From: Linepithema humile
Lineage: Eukaryota; Arthropoda; Insecta; Hymenoptera; Formicidae
Direction of reading: 5' to 3'
Assembly (NCBI RefSeq): GCF_040581485.1
Contig: NC_090130.1
Coordinates: forward strand, 17,797,656 to 17,861,655
DNA length: 64,000 bases
A program made the translations under genes and the position numbers. A model generated the notes under the pieces. It was not told where the DNA came from and did no database searches. It saw only the letters and a list, made by a program, of their open reading frames with translations. Shown here piece after piece: positions 1 to 11,254 of this stretch. Within the stretch, counting starts at the first letter, position 1; each line of letters opens with the position of its first letter.

Positions 1-3000
1 TCCAGCAAAGTTTATAAGGGCTGAGCTAAAGGAGAGTGTAAAAAAAAGACGATATTTTTACGATATCGAAAACAGTAGTCACAAAAAGTGATCTCGAAAG
101 ATAAGTTTCAAGAATGTTATCAAACGTGAAAAAAATTTATCTTTGTGTATTGTACATAAAAAAACCTATTTTGGAAGTGAAAAAACCAATATAAAAGTCA
201 ATCGTCAATAAAGTACAAGAAGAAAAAAAAATTTATCGTCAGATTTCGTATAAGGATCGTTCTGCGATTTACACATGATCTTGCAGCGGTTGACACGATC
301 GGGCGCAGCTTGATGCAAGAGTTTCCGGAATAAGGCCGTAACGTCGACAGTGAAACCACTCAAACGACAACGTCGCGACGATGTTCGATCCTGCAGGAAA
401 GGCGAAATTCCTCGGAATGAATCGCGGGCTCGTAGCGGCAAACACGCTCGAGACGTGTACGATTTCACCGACCCGAATCTCTTACGCCTCGCGGATACAT
501 AACGCGCCGAAATTGAAAGTGTAGGAAACACGTAGATCCCGGAGTTCCGGTAAATCTCTCGAGGAATTCAGTCGTCGGGCCTGGAAGGAGGTGGGATGCG
601 CGGGGGCGAACGCGGACGAGGGGCATTAGTAGGGGGTCACGGACGTATTCTAATCGGCTTGTACGTGCACTTCCGCGCACCCTCACAAACAGCTAAGCTC
701 GTTGTGGAAGGCGGTTAAGCTCGAGAGATGTTTTCATCGAAGGTGGTTAAATTCCAGGAAAATCCCGTGGAGGCGCGGAAATAAAATTATCGACAAGGGA
801 GTAAAGTTGGATGGAAAAACTTGAGGTTGTTGTCGCTTCATTGGTTTAAATGTATTTGTCCATCGATAGTATCGTTGGACGTCGCCTCGTCACGCGTTTA
901 ATGTTTTTTATATCGCCGTGCGACATTATTGCTGCGCATTATATTTGAATGTCACTGAGGGAATTTGTACCATGTATAATTCGATTCGCTTAATTTCGTT
1001 GTCGTGTTTCATATCTGTTGGGACACAGGATACATAGCGCTATTTCATACGAATAAATTGTAGCATGCAAATTTTAATGCAAAAGGTTGATAATTATCGT
1101 GCATACAATTAAATTGAATTTATAGCATAGCCGAGCACAAAGTGAGATAGTAATTTTATAGTAATATTATTACAGCTGTCGCGCTTGCATTCAACAAACC
1201 AATGTTCTAATCTAGAACAATTACAAAGCTGCATTTACTTCTGTTAATTACTTATTAAAATTAACTGTTGATATTTACGAACTATTTTACTAGTTTGGCG
1301 GTATATTATTTAGTATAGTATATTATTTTACATCGCGTATTATGGTATATATTATAATAAGTTATTTATTACACAAAATTATTATAATGTGTATTATAAT
1401 AAATCTTATTTAAAGGACGAATAGAGAACAATTTCAGAAAACACGAAATTATTGTAATATGTATTATAATAATTTCGTGTTTTCTGAAATTGTACGCTCA
1501 TCCTTTTCATTTAACGCTTCTTTATGCAATTATTCTCCTATTAAATGATGCTAGTAAGCAATTATCTCAATAATCGCAGCAATTTGTTTCGCGGCGAATT
1601 ATGGACAACTGCGATTTGCAAAAAACCGCCTGCGGAGACGGAATGTCTTGTAAAATATTTCTTGCGACACGACAAATGTCTCTAGACGGCGGATTCGGCG
1701 ACGATCTCGCAGAAGATCACGTATTGCAGCACGAACCGCGGTGAGGACTCACGTGCTGCGATGATCAGTCACAGGAATATTCCGGCGTCGTGGAACGCAC
1801 ATTTATAGCGCGCGATCCCTCTCTCGCATTGCTGCTAGTGCCGTTCCTAATTCAGCGCAAATCGCTTCCATCCGAAGGATCTGCCGACCACTCATCTCAT
1901 CACTTGTTATTTCCGCCAAATTATGGGCGAGATAATTTAAGCGCGCATTGCAGTCTCGCTTTGCATAATTAATTCATACGTCTTTTGCCGGCGCGATAGA
2001 AATCCGGAATGCATCGAGAGAGTTGATTTCGCAACTACAATTTGCGTATGTTTGAAACTTCGAAAGAAGAAAAATGATTTAGAAAAGAAAAAAAAATAAG
2101 ATACCGGCAAATCGCAGAAATTCGCCTTACTTTTGAAATTTTGTTAACTACACGATTTATATTAAAATATTTCACCAAATTATATTGAAATTTTTATCAA
2201 AATAAATTAAAAAAATTAATAATGTTCAAAGTTTTATTGTGATTATATATTTTCAAAATTTTCTGTCTAAAGTTTCTAAGTACATCTTAATCAGTTGCCG
2301 TGTACGTCGATAGAAGATAAATGTCCTATCCAAACTGGATAGGACAACGTTTTCGAACTATCTAGATTCGATTACACAAATTAATTAAAGCTATAGAACT
2401 AGCTTGTCGAAGCGATAGAATATTCTCTCTCAGAGAAAGCATCGGCGCTATTTCCGTGCTGAATCTTACAAGCTGTCTCTTGTCAAGCTGTGCTACTAAC
2501 TTTTTATTCATTTTCACAACTACGCAAATGTGTCATTTCACGAGCAAATAGATATTTCATTGACCATCGCATATGCGGACTTTCATAAAAACTCGGTTTT
2601 ATAATTCAATTCAGATATCAAATAACTTTGAAGTTAATTCTGTACTAACCAGAATAATTTCAAAAATAAAATAAAATTTAAATGTCCAGTTATTCGAGTT
2701 TTATTTAACTTGTAAAATACTCGCCTGCAGTACTTTCAAGGCAAAAAATATCGGGGACCGTATAAAAACTTTCTGTGCTCTTTGAAGAGAAAATACCATC
2801 TATTTAATTTCCGTTTGACTTTCACAAAACAAACGTAACGATTCACGATTGAAACATTGAAAGCGATTTGGAAAAAGGCGGTATTGTTCGTTCGCGCGCT
2901 CTCGACCATTTAATCCGTTAAGTAGTCATGAACTGTTCAGATCAGACAATAAAGTTATATATATATATATTTTCTTTGTACGTCCTGAATAAAAAATTCG

Positions 3001-3499
3001 CTCCTGACATATTTGCAATACCACGCGTTACTTATTTCCAATTATTGCATCAAAAATACTCTTCGAGCATTTTATGTCGTTTCTATTTATTTATGAAACG
3101 TGCGATGCCATTAGCACGATGCTACGTTATGATAAAGCAGTAGTAAATATCCCGAAGAGTTTTATCGGGTGCAGAGTAAATTTTAACAAATGTTCTTGTA
3201 TGTACCGGTAAATGCAAAAAGCTGTTTCCAGCTTTTCTCGTTTTCACGCAGCAGGTCTTTTATTTTTGCTTTAAGCATAGTTATTATTACGTCTATTAAA
3301 CCAGCGCTGTTTCCAGCAAAGCAGAGCATTGAAATCGGAAATAACATAAATAAGCAACAAAAAACACTCAACTTTCATATGTTTCGTGCGAATTCATTAA
3401 AATGTGCTAAAGCCAGTCTCGTAGTTTATTACGATTATAAACGCATGAACAAGTGCTTTATGCGGAAAATAATGTGTAATTTAATTTGTCATCACTCAC
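1..3499. other. Host non-coding DNA
   Basis: I see no supportable exon here. The stretch is mixed: CpG-containing parts near 230-800 and 1600-1800, AT-rich DNA elsewhere. Short open frames lack similarity to anything I recognise and lack convincing splice context. It probably includes the intron downstream of the glutamate receptor exon at 3500-3740, which is on the minus strand. Confidence 0.5.
1428..1493. repeat. Perfect 26-bp inverted repeat (hairpin)
   Basis: Bases 1428-1453 are the exact reverse complement of 1468-1493, separated by a 14-bp AT loop. Partial complementarity continues a few bases outward (AAAGGACG against CATCCTTT). It looks like a small fold-back or MITE remnant. No protein is encoded. 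Confidence 0.8.
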
Positions 3500-3740
3500 C
3501 GTAGTCGTCTTCGTAGATGATCGCCACCTTGGTCCAGTTGAGGAACTCCATCACGTCCTGATAAGCGGCATTGAGCAGATTTTGTGCGGGATAGAGATTA
3601 ATGCTGAACTCTTTCGCCTCCGCGTCCAGGTTCAGCCTGACCTCGAGATGCGGGATATCGAGGGCGTCGCAGATGCTGTGAATGTGCTGGCCCAGGATCG
3701 GGTCCGAGGGTCCGAAAACCGCCTGTACGCCATACTTGAC
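3500..3740 (-). CDS. Exon of a kainate-type ionotropic glutamate receptor (amino-terminal domain)
   Basis: Read on the minus strand, this 241-bp segment is open for 80 codons plus one base. It encodes part of the extracellular ligand-binding-like amino-terminal domain (LIVBP fold) of an ionotropic glutamate receptor, with the family signatures YGVQAVFGPSDP near its start and NWTKVAIIYEDDYG at its end. It is bounded by an AG acceptor (3742-3741) and a consensus GTGAGT donor (3499-3494), so it is a single internal exon ending in phase 1. The full receptor is a glutamate-gated cation channel at synapses; insect kainate-type subunits act at neuromuscular junctions and in brain. I could not find neighbouring exons, so introns must be long. 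The motif set favours GRIK/kainate over AMPA or NMDA types. Only a fragment of the gene is visible. Confidence 0.82.
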
Positions 3741-4495
3741 CTGCTAGCACGCTGCAACAAAAAGTGACGTGTCCATTTTAGCGAGCGCGGCTTTGGCAAA
3801 TATATCTTACACGTAAAAAGATGCGTTTTTTTTTTTTTTTTTTTTTCAGCGAAAGGAAGCGTCTTGGCAGCAGATTTAATCGGCGGATCGGACCTCAACC
3901 GCATTACGGAACGCGATAACGTAACCTGGTTTTCTTGCAACGTGTTTACGGAGTGCCAATTTTAATTGTCCGACGGAAGATAGCGATGTTGTTTTTTCCC
4001 CCTCGTTATCAATCCACGATGTTCAATCGCGCGTTTCCTTACGCGATTAACGCTCCGCCGCCCATCCTCCCTCCCCGCCATTCTCGCAGCGCGGAAAAAA
4101 AGGAAACTCCGATTAACTCGGAATTTCCGGCATGGCGATAATGCCGACATAATGATGCCGTGTCACGGCCGATAACTCCCCGGCGCGGCCAAGAACTCCG
4201 TGAACTGACACTAACGCAGCGCCAGACATAGAACATGAACGTACTACCACGGGCTGTCTCTTGTGCTGCTACTGCGGTTACTGCGCGAGCATAATGGGGC
4301 CGATTGTTGTACGTGCAGAATGACCGAAGCCGGTACATGCTGGCAACACCCGCCGGGGTTATCTCCGACAAGTTCTAAGTGTTGGTGCACGTCCGGCCAG
4401 GGTTAGACAACCGACCAAACCAAGTTACCGAGGCACCGCTTCTAACCGTCCATAGGAACAAACCTGCCCCACCTCCTTGCCCCTTTCTCTCCCTT

Positions 4496-4500
<5 letters not shown>

Positions 4501-4535
<35 letters not shown>
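4501..4535. repeat. CT/GA dinucleotide microsatellite
   Basis: Uninterrupted CT dinucleotide run inside CpG-rich host DNA (about 4000-5150), which otherwise shows no recognisable exon. Confidence 0.9.
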
Positions 4536-4536
<1 letters not shown>

Positions 4537-5680
4537 GGCGCCGATTGTGTCCTTACGTTGGCAAGTTAATTTACGGTGTCGCGCGGACGGAAATCGATTT
4601 CCTCAAGCGCACCGCACTCCGGAATTGCGCGTCTAGGCAACAAGACAGCGTTAGTTAGATCAAGTGCCACGAATAGTGAATTCCGGTAAACGCGAGCGCT
4701 TGCAAATCGCCGACGAGTCACGGTGACAATTGTTACACGAGACGCTGCGAGGAATTGCGGTGCCGACAAATCGAATATGCGCGTGTAGCGAACTAATGAT
4801 GCGGCGAGCAGAAGTTAGAGGCAAATGGTTTTCCCTATACATCGTACAACTTGTCATTCGACGTGCAAGCGCGGCGAAATCCGCGAGCGTTTGAATTACG
4901 GAAAACTTTTCTCGCGCGAAATTAACGCGATGTCCGACGACGCTAAACAAATACTGGACACCCGCCTGCGGCCAGCAGTTACCAACGATCTCTTAGCGGG
5001 GTCCGAATATGTTGGGTCATTTCATGCCGGCCGATTAAGCCTGCCTCGTCCAGTTACCTCCGATTATCACAAGAGAACAGTGAAAAAGATCAACGGCAAG
5101 TTGGGAGCCGGCGAGTAATGGCCTCTCGCGCAGCGAGATAATGGGTTTTCGAGGTTCCATTATCATTCCACGCTACGACAACGATATCGTAGTCATTATA
5201 CGCGGATTACAACAATCTGGACAGTTTCGTTCTTTATTGCGCATCGTTTCTAATGGCACAACCGGTCGCGATTAATACAACGCCGCAAAGAAGGATGCGA
5301 TTGAAATCTTATCTCGGACAGCGATATTTCGTTATTGTTTTGATTTCGAATTAATTTAAATATGATTATCGATCGAATTAATCAGAATGGAATATAAGTA
5401 AGATGGAGCTTGGTCGTGGAATTTTGCATTTCGGAGTACTTGTAAAGAAAAATCCTTTTATCACTCTGATATAAAACTTCGATAAATGCCATTGGTTCGA
5501 TCTATCTGAAAATACCCGGAGACGAGCACGATGAAATTACGAGACTCGTAAAACTGTGAGCTTTGGAATTGCGAAGGAATGTTTTATCCGCACGTACATA
5601 AATTCATTTATTTAATTTACAGCGCGCCCGATATATCGATTCGACGACCTATATATATATATAAAGAACCTATATATATA
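4536..5680. other. Host non-coding DNA, partly CpG-rich
   Basis: The first part is GC- and CpG-rich and could be a promoter or 5' region. The rest grades into AT-rich DNA. No exon with both splice signals and similarity was found. An AT-dinucleotide tract at about 5650-5680 directly precedes the retrotransposon. Confidence 0.4.
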
Positions 5681-6066
5681 TGTAAAGAAAGTATACTTTC
5701 TTTAATGCGAATTGGCCGTGCTTCTCATGCTCCGCGCGTCTTCTGATTGATTACCGTTGGATGGAGCGATATGTACGATCACGAGGATGATTGTAAATAG
5801 ACACGGACACACAGTTGGAGAGAGACAGATAGTCATTACGGAATAAAGCACACGTGCAATTTACGGATAATTAAAGTTAAGAGTAAATTAAGTAGTGTGA
5901 ATAGAGAAGCGGTAATTGTAAACTTTAATTGTCGTTTCTTTGTTTACAGGTAAGATTGTAAATAGTGTAAATAACAATCGTTAAGTAGTGAATAAAATTC
6001 TCCTCTTTGTTTACAGAGAAACACACTTTGGTTGAAAATTTACCCCGTACAAATAGTTGTCTTATA
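5681..6066 (+). repeat. 5' LTR of the gypsy-type element
   Basis: 386 bp, essentially identical to the 3' LTR. It carries two similar intron-like acceptor motifs, TTTGTTTACAG, the first followed by GTAAG. The end is set where the 5' and 3' copies diverge, at 6067/10681. Confidence 0.92.
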
Positions 6067-6077
6067 AAACGACAATT
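6067..6077 (+). other. Candidate self-priming primer-binding site
   Basis: Immediately after the 5' LTR lie 11 bases (AAACGACAATT) that are the exact reverse complement of LTR positions 5927-5937. No tRNA 3'-end match is apparent. The arrangement matches the self-priming system known for Tf1/sushi-type elements, where the 5' end of the transcript anneals to the PBS. That use here is an inference. Confidence 0.55.
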
Positions 6078-6087
6078 TTTGTTTATA

Positions 6088-7164
6088 ATGTCGAGAAAAT
6101 TGCAGTTCGCATTTCAATATGTGGCATCGCCGAGGGACAAGAAGACAAGTATTATCGCCATAACCTCAATTAGAACAGAGGATGACAAGGAATATGTGTT
6201 GCCACAAGAAATGAGATTTGTAAGCGAACATGAAGATCTGATGAAGACAGATGTTTACAAAACAGTAAAAAAAAGTTTGACTCAAAGAGGTCAAGACAGA
6301 ACAGTGTGGATTACACTAACAAAAGAAATGGAGCAGACATACTTTGATGAAGAGGGTAATATAATGTTTAACGACTTATATTTAGAACAAATAATAAAAA
6401 CAGATATAGTAGAATCCACTCAGAAAAAAGAAAGTCAACTTAATTTAAAACACATAGCAGAAAAATTCATGATTGAAAAATTTACATCTAAACACTCAAA
6501 TGCAAAACAATGGCTGGAGACATTTGAGAAAGAATGTAGAAGGTTTGAAATCAATGAAGATAATACAAAAATCGAAATATTAAGACTATTCCTGGACAAG
6601 TCATGTTTAGATTGGCACTCAGCAACCCTCACATTATTGACAGTGGAAGCTGGATGGTCTGAATGGAAAGAAAGATTTTTAGAATCATTTGCAGACAAAG
6701 GATGGACTACAGGAATATATGCTATATATTATAGGTATAAAGAAGGTTCACACACATTGAGTGAATATGCTATGAGGAAAGAAAAGCTGCTACTAGATAT
6801 GGACAAGGACATCAGTTCAAAAACCCTAGTATTGCTCATAGCAGCAGGATTACCTGAATTTGTTAGAAATAAGATAGACAAAGAAAATTGTAAGAACTCG
6901 ACCGAATTATTGCATGAAATCAAAAAATGTGAAAATTTAGGGAATAAAAATAGTTTTACGAAAAAGAAAGAAGACAAATACGACAACAAGAAGAAATTTG
7001 AAGGAAAACAGCCATGCAAGAATTGTGAAAGCCTAAATAAAGGCATTAGATATCACCCTGAAGACTCATGTTGGTTTAAAAGGAAAGAAAGAAATGAAGG
7101 TAGAGTAATAGGCAGCAACTCAGTCATAGAAGTAAATCTAAACACAGAAGAAAAAAACGAATAA
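6088..7164 (+). CDS. gag: Retrotransposon Gag polyprotein
   Basis: About 358 residues from ATG 6088. The frame is open back to 6007, but that stretch lies in the LTR. Gag forms the virus-like particle that packages element RNA. The central part (near 6450-6950) looks like a retrotransposon capsid domain: alternating aromatic and charged residues, with WLETFEKECRRF and WSEWKERF-like motifs. The C-terminus has a zinc-knuckle-like pattern, CKNCx(12)Hx(4)C, at 7015-7070, suited to RNA binding. The frame stops at 7162-7164, just after the slippery heptamer, so pol is reached by -1 frameshifting. Translation appears intact. Confidence 0.85.
   Translation: MSRKLQFAFQYVASPRDKKTSIIAITSIRTEDDKEYVLPQEMRFVSEHEDLMKTDVYKTVKKSLTQRGQDRTVWITLTKEMEQTYFDEEGNIMFNDLYLEQIIKTDIVESTQKKESQLNLKHIAEKFMIEKFTSKHSNAKQWLETFEKECRRFEINEDNTKIEILRLFLDKSCLDWHSATLTLLTVEAGWSEWKERFLESFADKGWTTGIYAIYYRYKEGSHTLSEYAMRKEKLLLDMDKDISSKTLVLLIAAGLPEFVRNKIDKENCKNSTELLHEIKKCENLGNKNSFTKKKEDKYDNKKKFEGKQPCKNCESLNKGIRYHPEDSCWFKRKERNEGRVIGSNSVIEVNLNTEEKNE
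7152..7158 (+). promoter_or_regulatory. -1 programmed ribosomal frameshift slippery site (gag-pol)
   Basis: The heptamer A AAA AAC is in the correct register for the gag frame (GAA AAA AAC). A -1 slip leads straight into the pol frame, which is open from there through protease. This is the classical X XXY YYZ signal. I did not fold the downstream sequence for a stimulatory structure. Confidence 0.75.
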
Positions 7165-10100
7165 TCACACCATTGATTAAAATAAAAATATTATTAGAAG
7201 ATAAATTAGAGGTAAAAGGAACATATGATCCAGGTTCCCAAGTTTCCCTAATAAATCCAAAATTAATTAAAATAGAGAAAAAAACAGAAGATGTAAATAA
7301 AATATTTTTAAAAACAGTCAATGGTGTGACACATACAAAAGGTTTAGTAACTATAAAAATAAAAATCTTTGACATAGAAGAATACATTGATGTATTCATT
7401 ACAGAGAGGGATGATTTTGAAGATTTCATCATAGGATTGGATATGATAAAAAAATTCAAATTAATTCAAGATGAAAATTTACAAATATCACAAAAAAAAA
7501 TAATGATAGATACAAAAAAACAGAAGACTAAAATAGATAATAAAGATAATAAAACTAAACAGTGTTCAATAAACTTTAATGAACACATAGAACCAGATGA
7601 ATTTCAGATAAAGCTAGAACATCTAGATAATATAAAGAAAATTAAGATAGAAAAACTAATAGAAAAATATAAAACTGTATTTGCGAAAGACAAATACGAT
7701 ATCGGCACAGTAAAGGATTATGAGGCAAGAATTGAATTAATAGTAGACAAATATTGCAGTAAAAGACCATACAGGTGTTCAATAGAAGATAAAAAGGAAA
7801 TAGAAACACAAGTGGCAAAGCTATTAGAAAAGAATCTAATTGAAGAATCCTACAGTCCATTTGCGGCACCAGTGACACTTGCATATAAAAGAGATGAAGG
7901 AAAAAAAAATCGCCTGTGCATTGATTTCAGAGACCTAAACAAGAATATAGTACCACAAGCTCAACCATTTCCACTTATAGACGATCTAATAATTAAAACT
8001 AGAAACTGTAAATATTTCACAACACTAGATATAAACTCCGCCTTTTGGTCAATCCCACTCCGAATCAAAGACAAAAAAAAGACTGGTTTCGTAACGCAAG
8101 AAGGACACTATCAATGGACGTGTTTACCATTTGGTCTTAAAACGTCACCGGCAATATTCCAAAGAATCCAGAGCAACATATTAAGGAAACATAAATTAAC
8201 AGAATTTACAATAAATTATATCGACGATATATTAATTTACTCAACAAATTTTGAAGAACACATCAGACATATAGAGCAGGTATTAGAAGCAATTATAAGA
8301 GAAGGATTTAGACTGAAATTCAAAAAATGTTCATTCGCTGCGAATTCAATAAAATACTTAGGACACATCATATAGAAGATAACACAGTAAGACCAATAAA
8401 AGATAATCTAATTTCAATCCAGAATTTTCCAACTCCGAAAACTCAAAAAAATATCAGACAATTTTTGGGAAAGATCAATTTTTACCATGAATACATACCA
8501 AATAGCTCAATAACGCTAAATCCATTACATAGATTATTAAAAAAAGATATAGAATTTATATGGTCAGAAGAATGTGAGAAATCTTTTACAAAAATAAAGA
8601 AATTATTATGTGATCAACCAGTTCTAGAAATATTCGATAAGGATTTGCCAATAAAAATTTACACAGATGCATCGCTAGAAGGAATTGGAGCAATACTAAA
8701 GCAAGTACAAATAGATGGACGAGAAAAACCAGTAGCATATTTCTCGAAGAAATTGAATGAGGCTCAAAAAAGAAAAAAAGCAATATATCTGGAGTGCCTG
8801 GCAATCAAAGAAGCAGTGAAATACTGGCAACATTGGTTAATTGGAAGAACGTTTGAAGTATACTCAGATCACAAACCGCTTGAAAACCTGAACATAAAGG
8901 CGAGAACGGACGAAGAATTAGGTGAATTAACGTATTACCTGTCACAATATAATTTCAAAATAAAATATATACCGGGTAAAGATAACGCTGAAGCGGACTG
9001 CTTAAGTCGAAATCCGGTACTAGAACCGACTGAAAACACTGAAGAGGCTCTAACAATAGTAAATATGACACAAATAGACGAAATAAGAACGGACCAAGAA
9101 AAGAACGAAATAATACGAAAAATGAAACCAAAACTAATAAAAAAGAATGGAATATTTTATAAGAAAGTAAAAAATAAAGAGAAAATAATCTTGTCAGAAG
9201 AATTGAGCATCAAATTGATGAAAGACATACACAGGGAATGGTGCCATACAGGCATTAGACAAACTATGAACAGGATATGTCCCTACTATACATCAAAGAA
9301 TCTGACAGAAAATATTAAAAAAATGTGTAAGAATTGCGACATATGTATAAAAAATAAAACAAGAGGCCAAAGCAAATTTGGATTAATGTCTCACTTGGGA
9401 CCAGCGACTGAACCATATGAAATAATGTCTATAGACACCATCGGAGGATTTGGAGGACGAAGATCAACAAAAAAATACCTCCACTTATTGGTCGACCATT
9501 ACACGAGATACGCATTTATTCTAACCTCAAAGACACAAAACGCCACAGATTTCATCAAATTAGTCAAAAACGTGTTAGAAACAGATAAAATTGGGATGAT
9601 TCTAACGGATCAATATCCGGGAATAAATTCAACAAAATTTAAAGAAATTCTAAAAAAAAAGAACGTTAAACTGATATTTACAGCAGTTAATGCGCCGTTC
9701 TCGAATGGTCTTAACGAGAGACTAAATCAGACTCTAGTTAATAAAATAAGATGTAAAATAAATGAAAAAGAAGGAAAAAAAGCTTGGACAACGGTTGCTA
9801 GAGAATGTGTAGATAAATATAACAAGATAGAACACTCAGTCACTGGTTTTGCACCAGAGTACTTATTAAATGGCATAGACACAAGTGTCATACCAGAAGA
9901 ACTAAAAAGAAAGAGAAACAAAGATGATTGGACCAGGGATAGAAAATTAGCTTTGGAAAGGTCAATACAATCACATAATTATAATAAAAAACTGTATGAC
10001 AAAAATAGAAAACATCAGGAGTACAATGCAAGAGACATGGTATATATAGAAAACGGAAACAAATTAAACAGGAAAAAACTAGACCATCTGAGAATTGGAC

Positions 10101-10240
10101 CATTCGAAATAATAAAAAAAATATCAAACTCCCTATACCAAATCAGAACTAATAAGAAGAAATCAGAAACGAGTATATTCCATATATCAAAACTAATACC
10201 AACAGAAAAAGAAGACACAGAAGAAGAAGAAGAAGAATAA
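7159..10240 (+). pseudogene. pol: Retrotransposon Pol (protease-RT-RNase H-integrase), one frameshift
   Basis: The polyprotein copies the element's RNA and integrates it. Domains in order: an aspartic protease with a YDPGSQVSL motif (near 7225; the usual D-S/T-G appears as D-P-G-S); reverse transcriptase with LPFGLKTSPAIFQ and the catalytic YIDDILIYS (8218-8244); RNase H with YTDASLEGIGA; integrase with an HHCC zinc finger (Hx(4)H..CKNCDIC, 9230-9350) and the D-D-E core at IDTIGG, LTDQ and NERLNQ; and a C-terminal GPY/F-like module (RIGPFEI). The frame is disrupted at about 8367-8376, at the end of the RT palm-thumb region: it meets TAG, and the remainder (from about 8376) continues in another frame. 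Both halves are otherwise open, so this is a single recent lesion or a sequence error. Confidence 0.88.
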
Positions 10241-10282
10241 ATAACATATCCAACATAAAAGCACCCCAACAAGTCGTACCCT

Positions 10283-10294
10283 GGGGGGGGAAGA
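10283..10294 (+). other. Polypurine tract
   Basis: G-rich purine run (G8 then AAGA) directly abutting the 3' LTR. It is the expected plus-strand primer site for reverse transcription. Confidence 0.8.
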
Positions 10295-10680
10295 TGTAAA
10301 GAAAGTATACTTTCTTTAATGCGAATTGGCCGCGCTTCTCATGCTCCGCGCGTCTTCTGATTGATTACCGTTGGATGGAGCGATATGTACGATCACGAGG
10401 ATGATTGTAAATAGACACGGACACACAGTTGGAGAGAGACAGATAGTCATTACGGAATAAAGCACACGTGCAATTTACGGATAATTAAAGTTAAGAGTAA
10501 ATTAAGTAGTGTGAATAGAGAAGCGGTAATTGTAAACTTTAATTGTCGTTTCTTTGTTTACAGGTAAGATTGTAAATAGTGTAAATAACAATCGTTAAGT
10601 AGTGAATAAAATTCTCCTCTTTGTTTACAGAGAAACACACTTTGGTTGAAAATTTACCCCGTACAAATAGTTGTCTTATA
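10295..10680 (+). repeat. 3' LTR of the gypsy-type element
   Basis: Matches the 5' LTR with one noticed substitution. It ends at the AT-rich host flank. Confidence 0.92.
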
Positions 10681-10938
10681 TATAATATATATTTTCCACG
10701 CGGTTTATTGTATTGCTCCAACTCCATTCGGCATTGAATTTGCGTGGATTATTGAGCTATAGACAAGTATGCGAAAATCGCTGAGACCAAAATAAACTTC
10801 CAGCCGACTCGTGCTGGCACTCAAAGCGCAAAGCGTGGAAAAATCAAGTTGCCTGTAAACGAGTCTCCCTCTCTCGAAAGCAAACGAGGTTTAATTCGCT
10901 GCTTAATGGGGTGATCGTTAGCTTGGCAAATGCTCTCT

Positions 10939-11254
<316 letters not shown>

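Larger units (their letters stand above)
5681..10680 (+). mobile_element. Ty3/gypsy-type LTR retrotransposon, complete but with a pol frame break
   Basis: It has two 386-bp direct LTRs that begin TGTAAAG (5681-6066 and 10295-10680). I found a single difference between them by eye (5' GGCCGTG, 3' GGCCGCG), so the insertion is recent. The flanks share TATA (5677-5680 and 10681-10684), a possible 4-bp target duplication, weakly informative in AT-rich DNA. The order is gag, protease, RT, RNase H, integrase, then a G-rich polypurine tract. That domain order (integrase last) defines Ty3/gypsy (Metaviridae). No env-like frame follows pol. Confidence 0.93.

Noticed and set aside
3486..3940. Open frames overlapping the glutamate receptor exon in other frames and on the plus strand
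   Set aside because: The exon frame with splice sites and receptor motifs explains the coding signal; the others are shadows.
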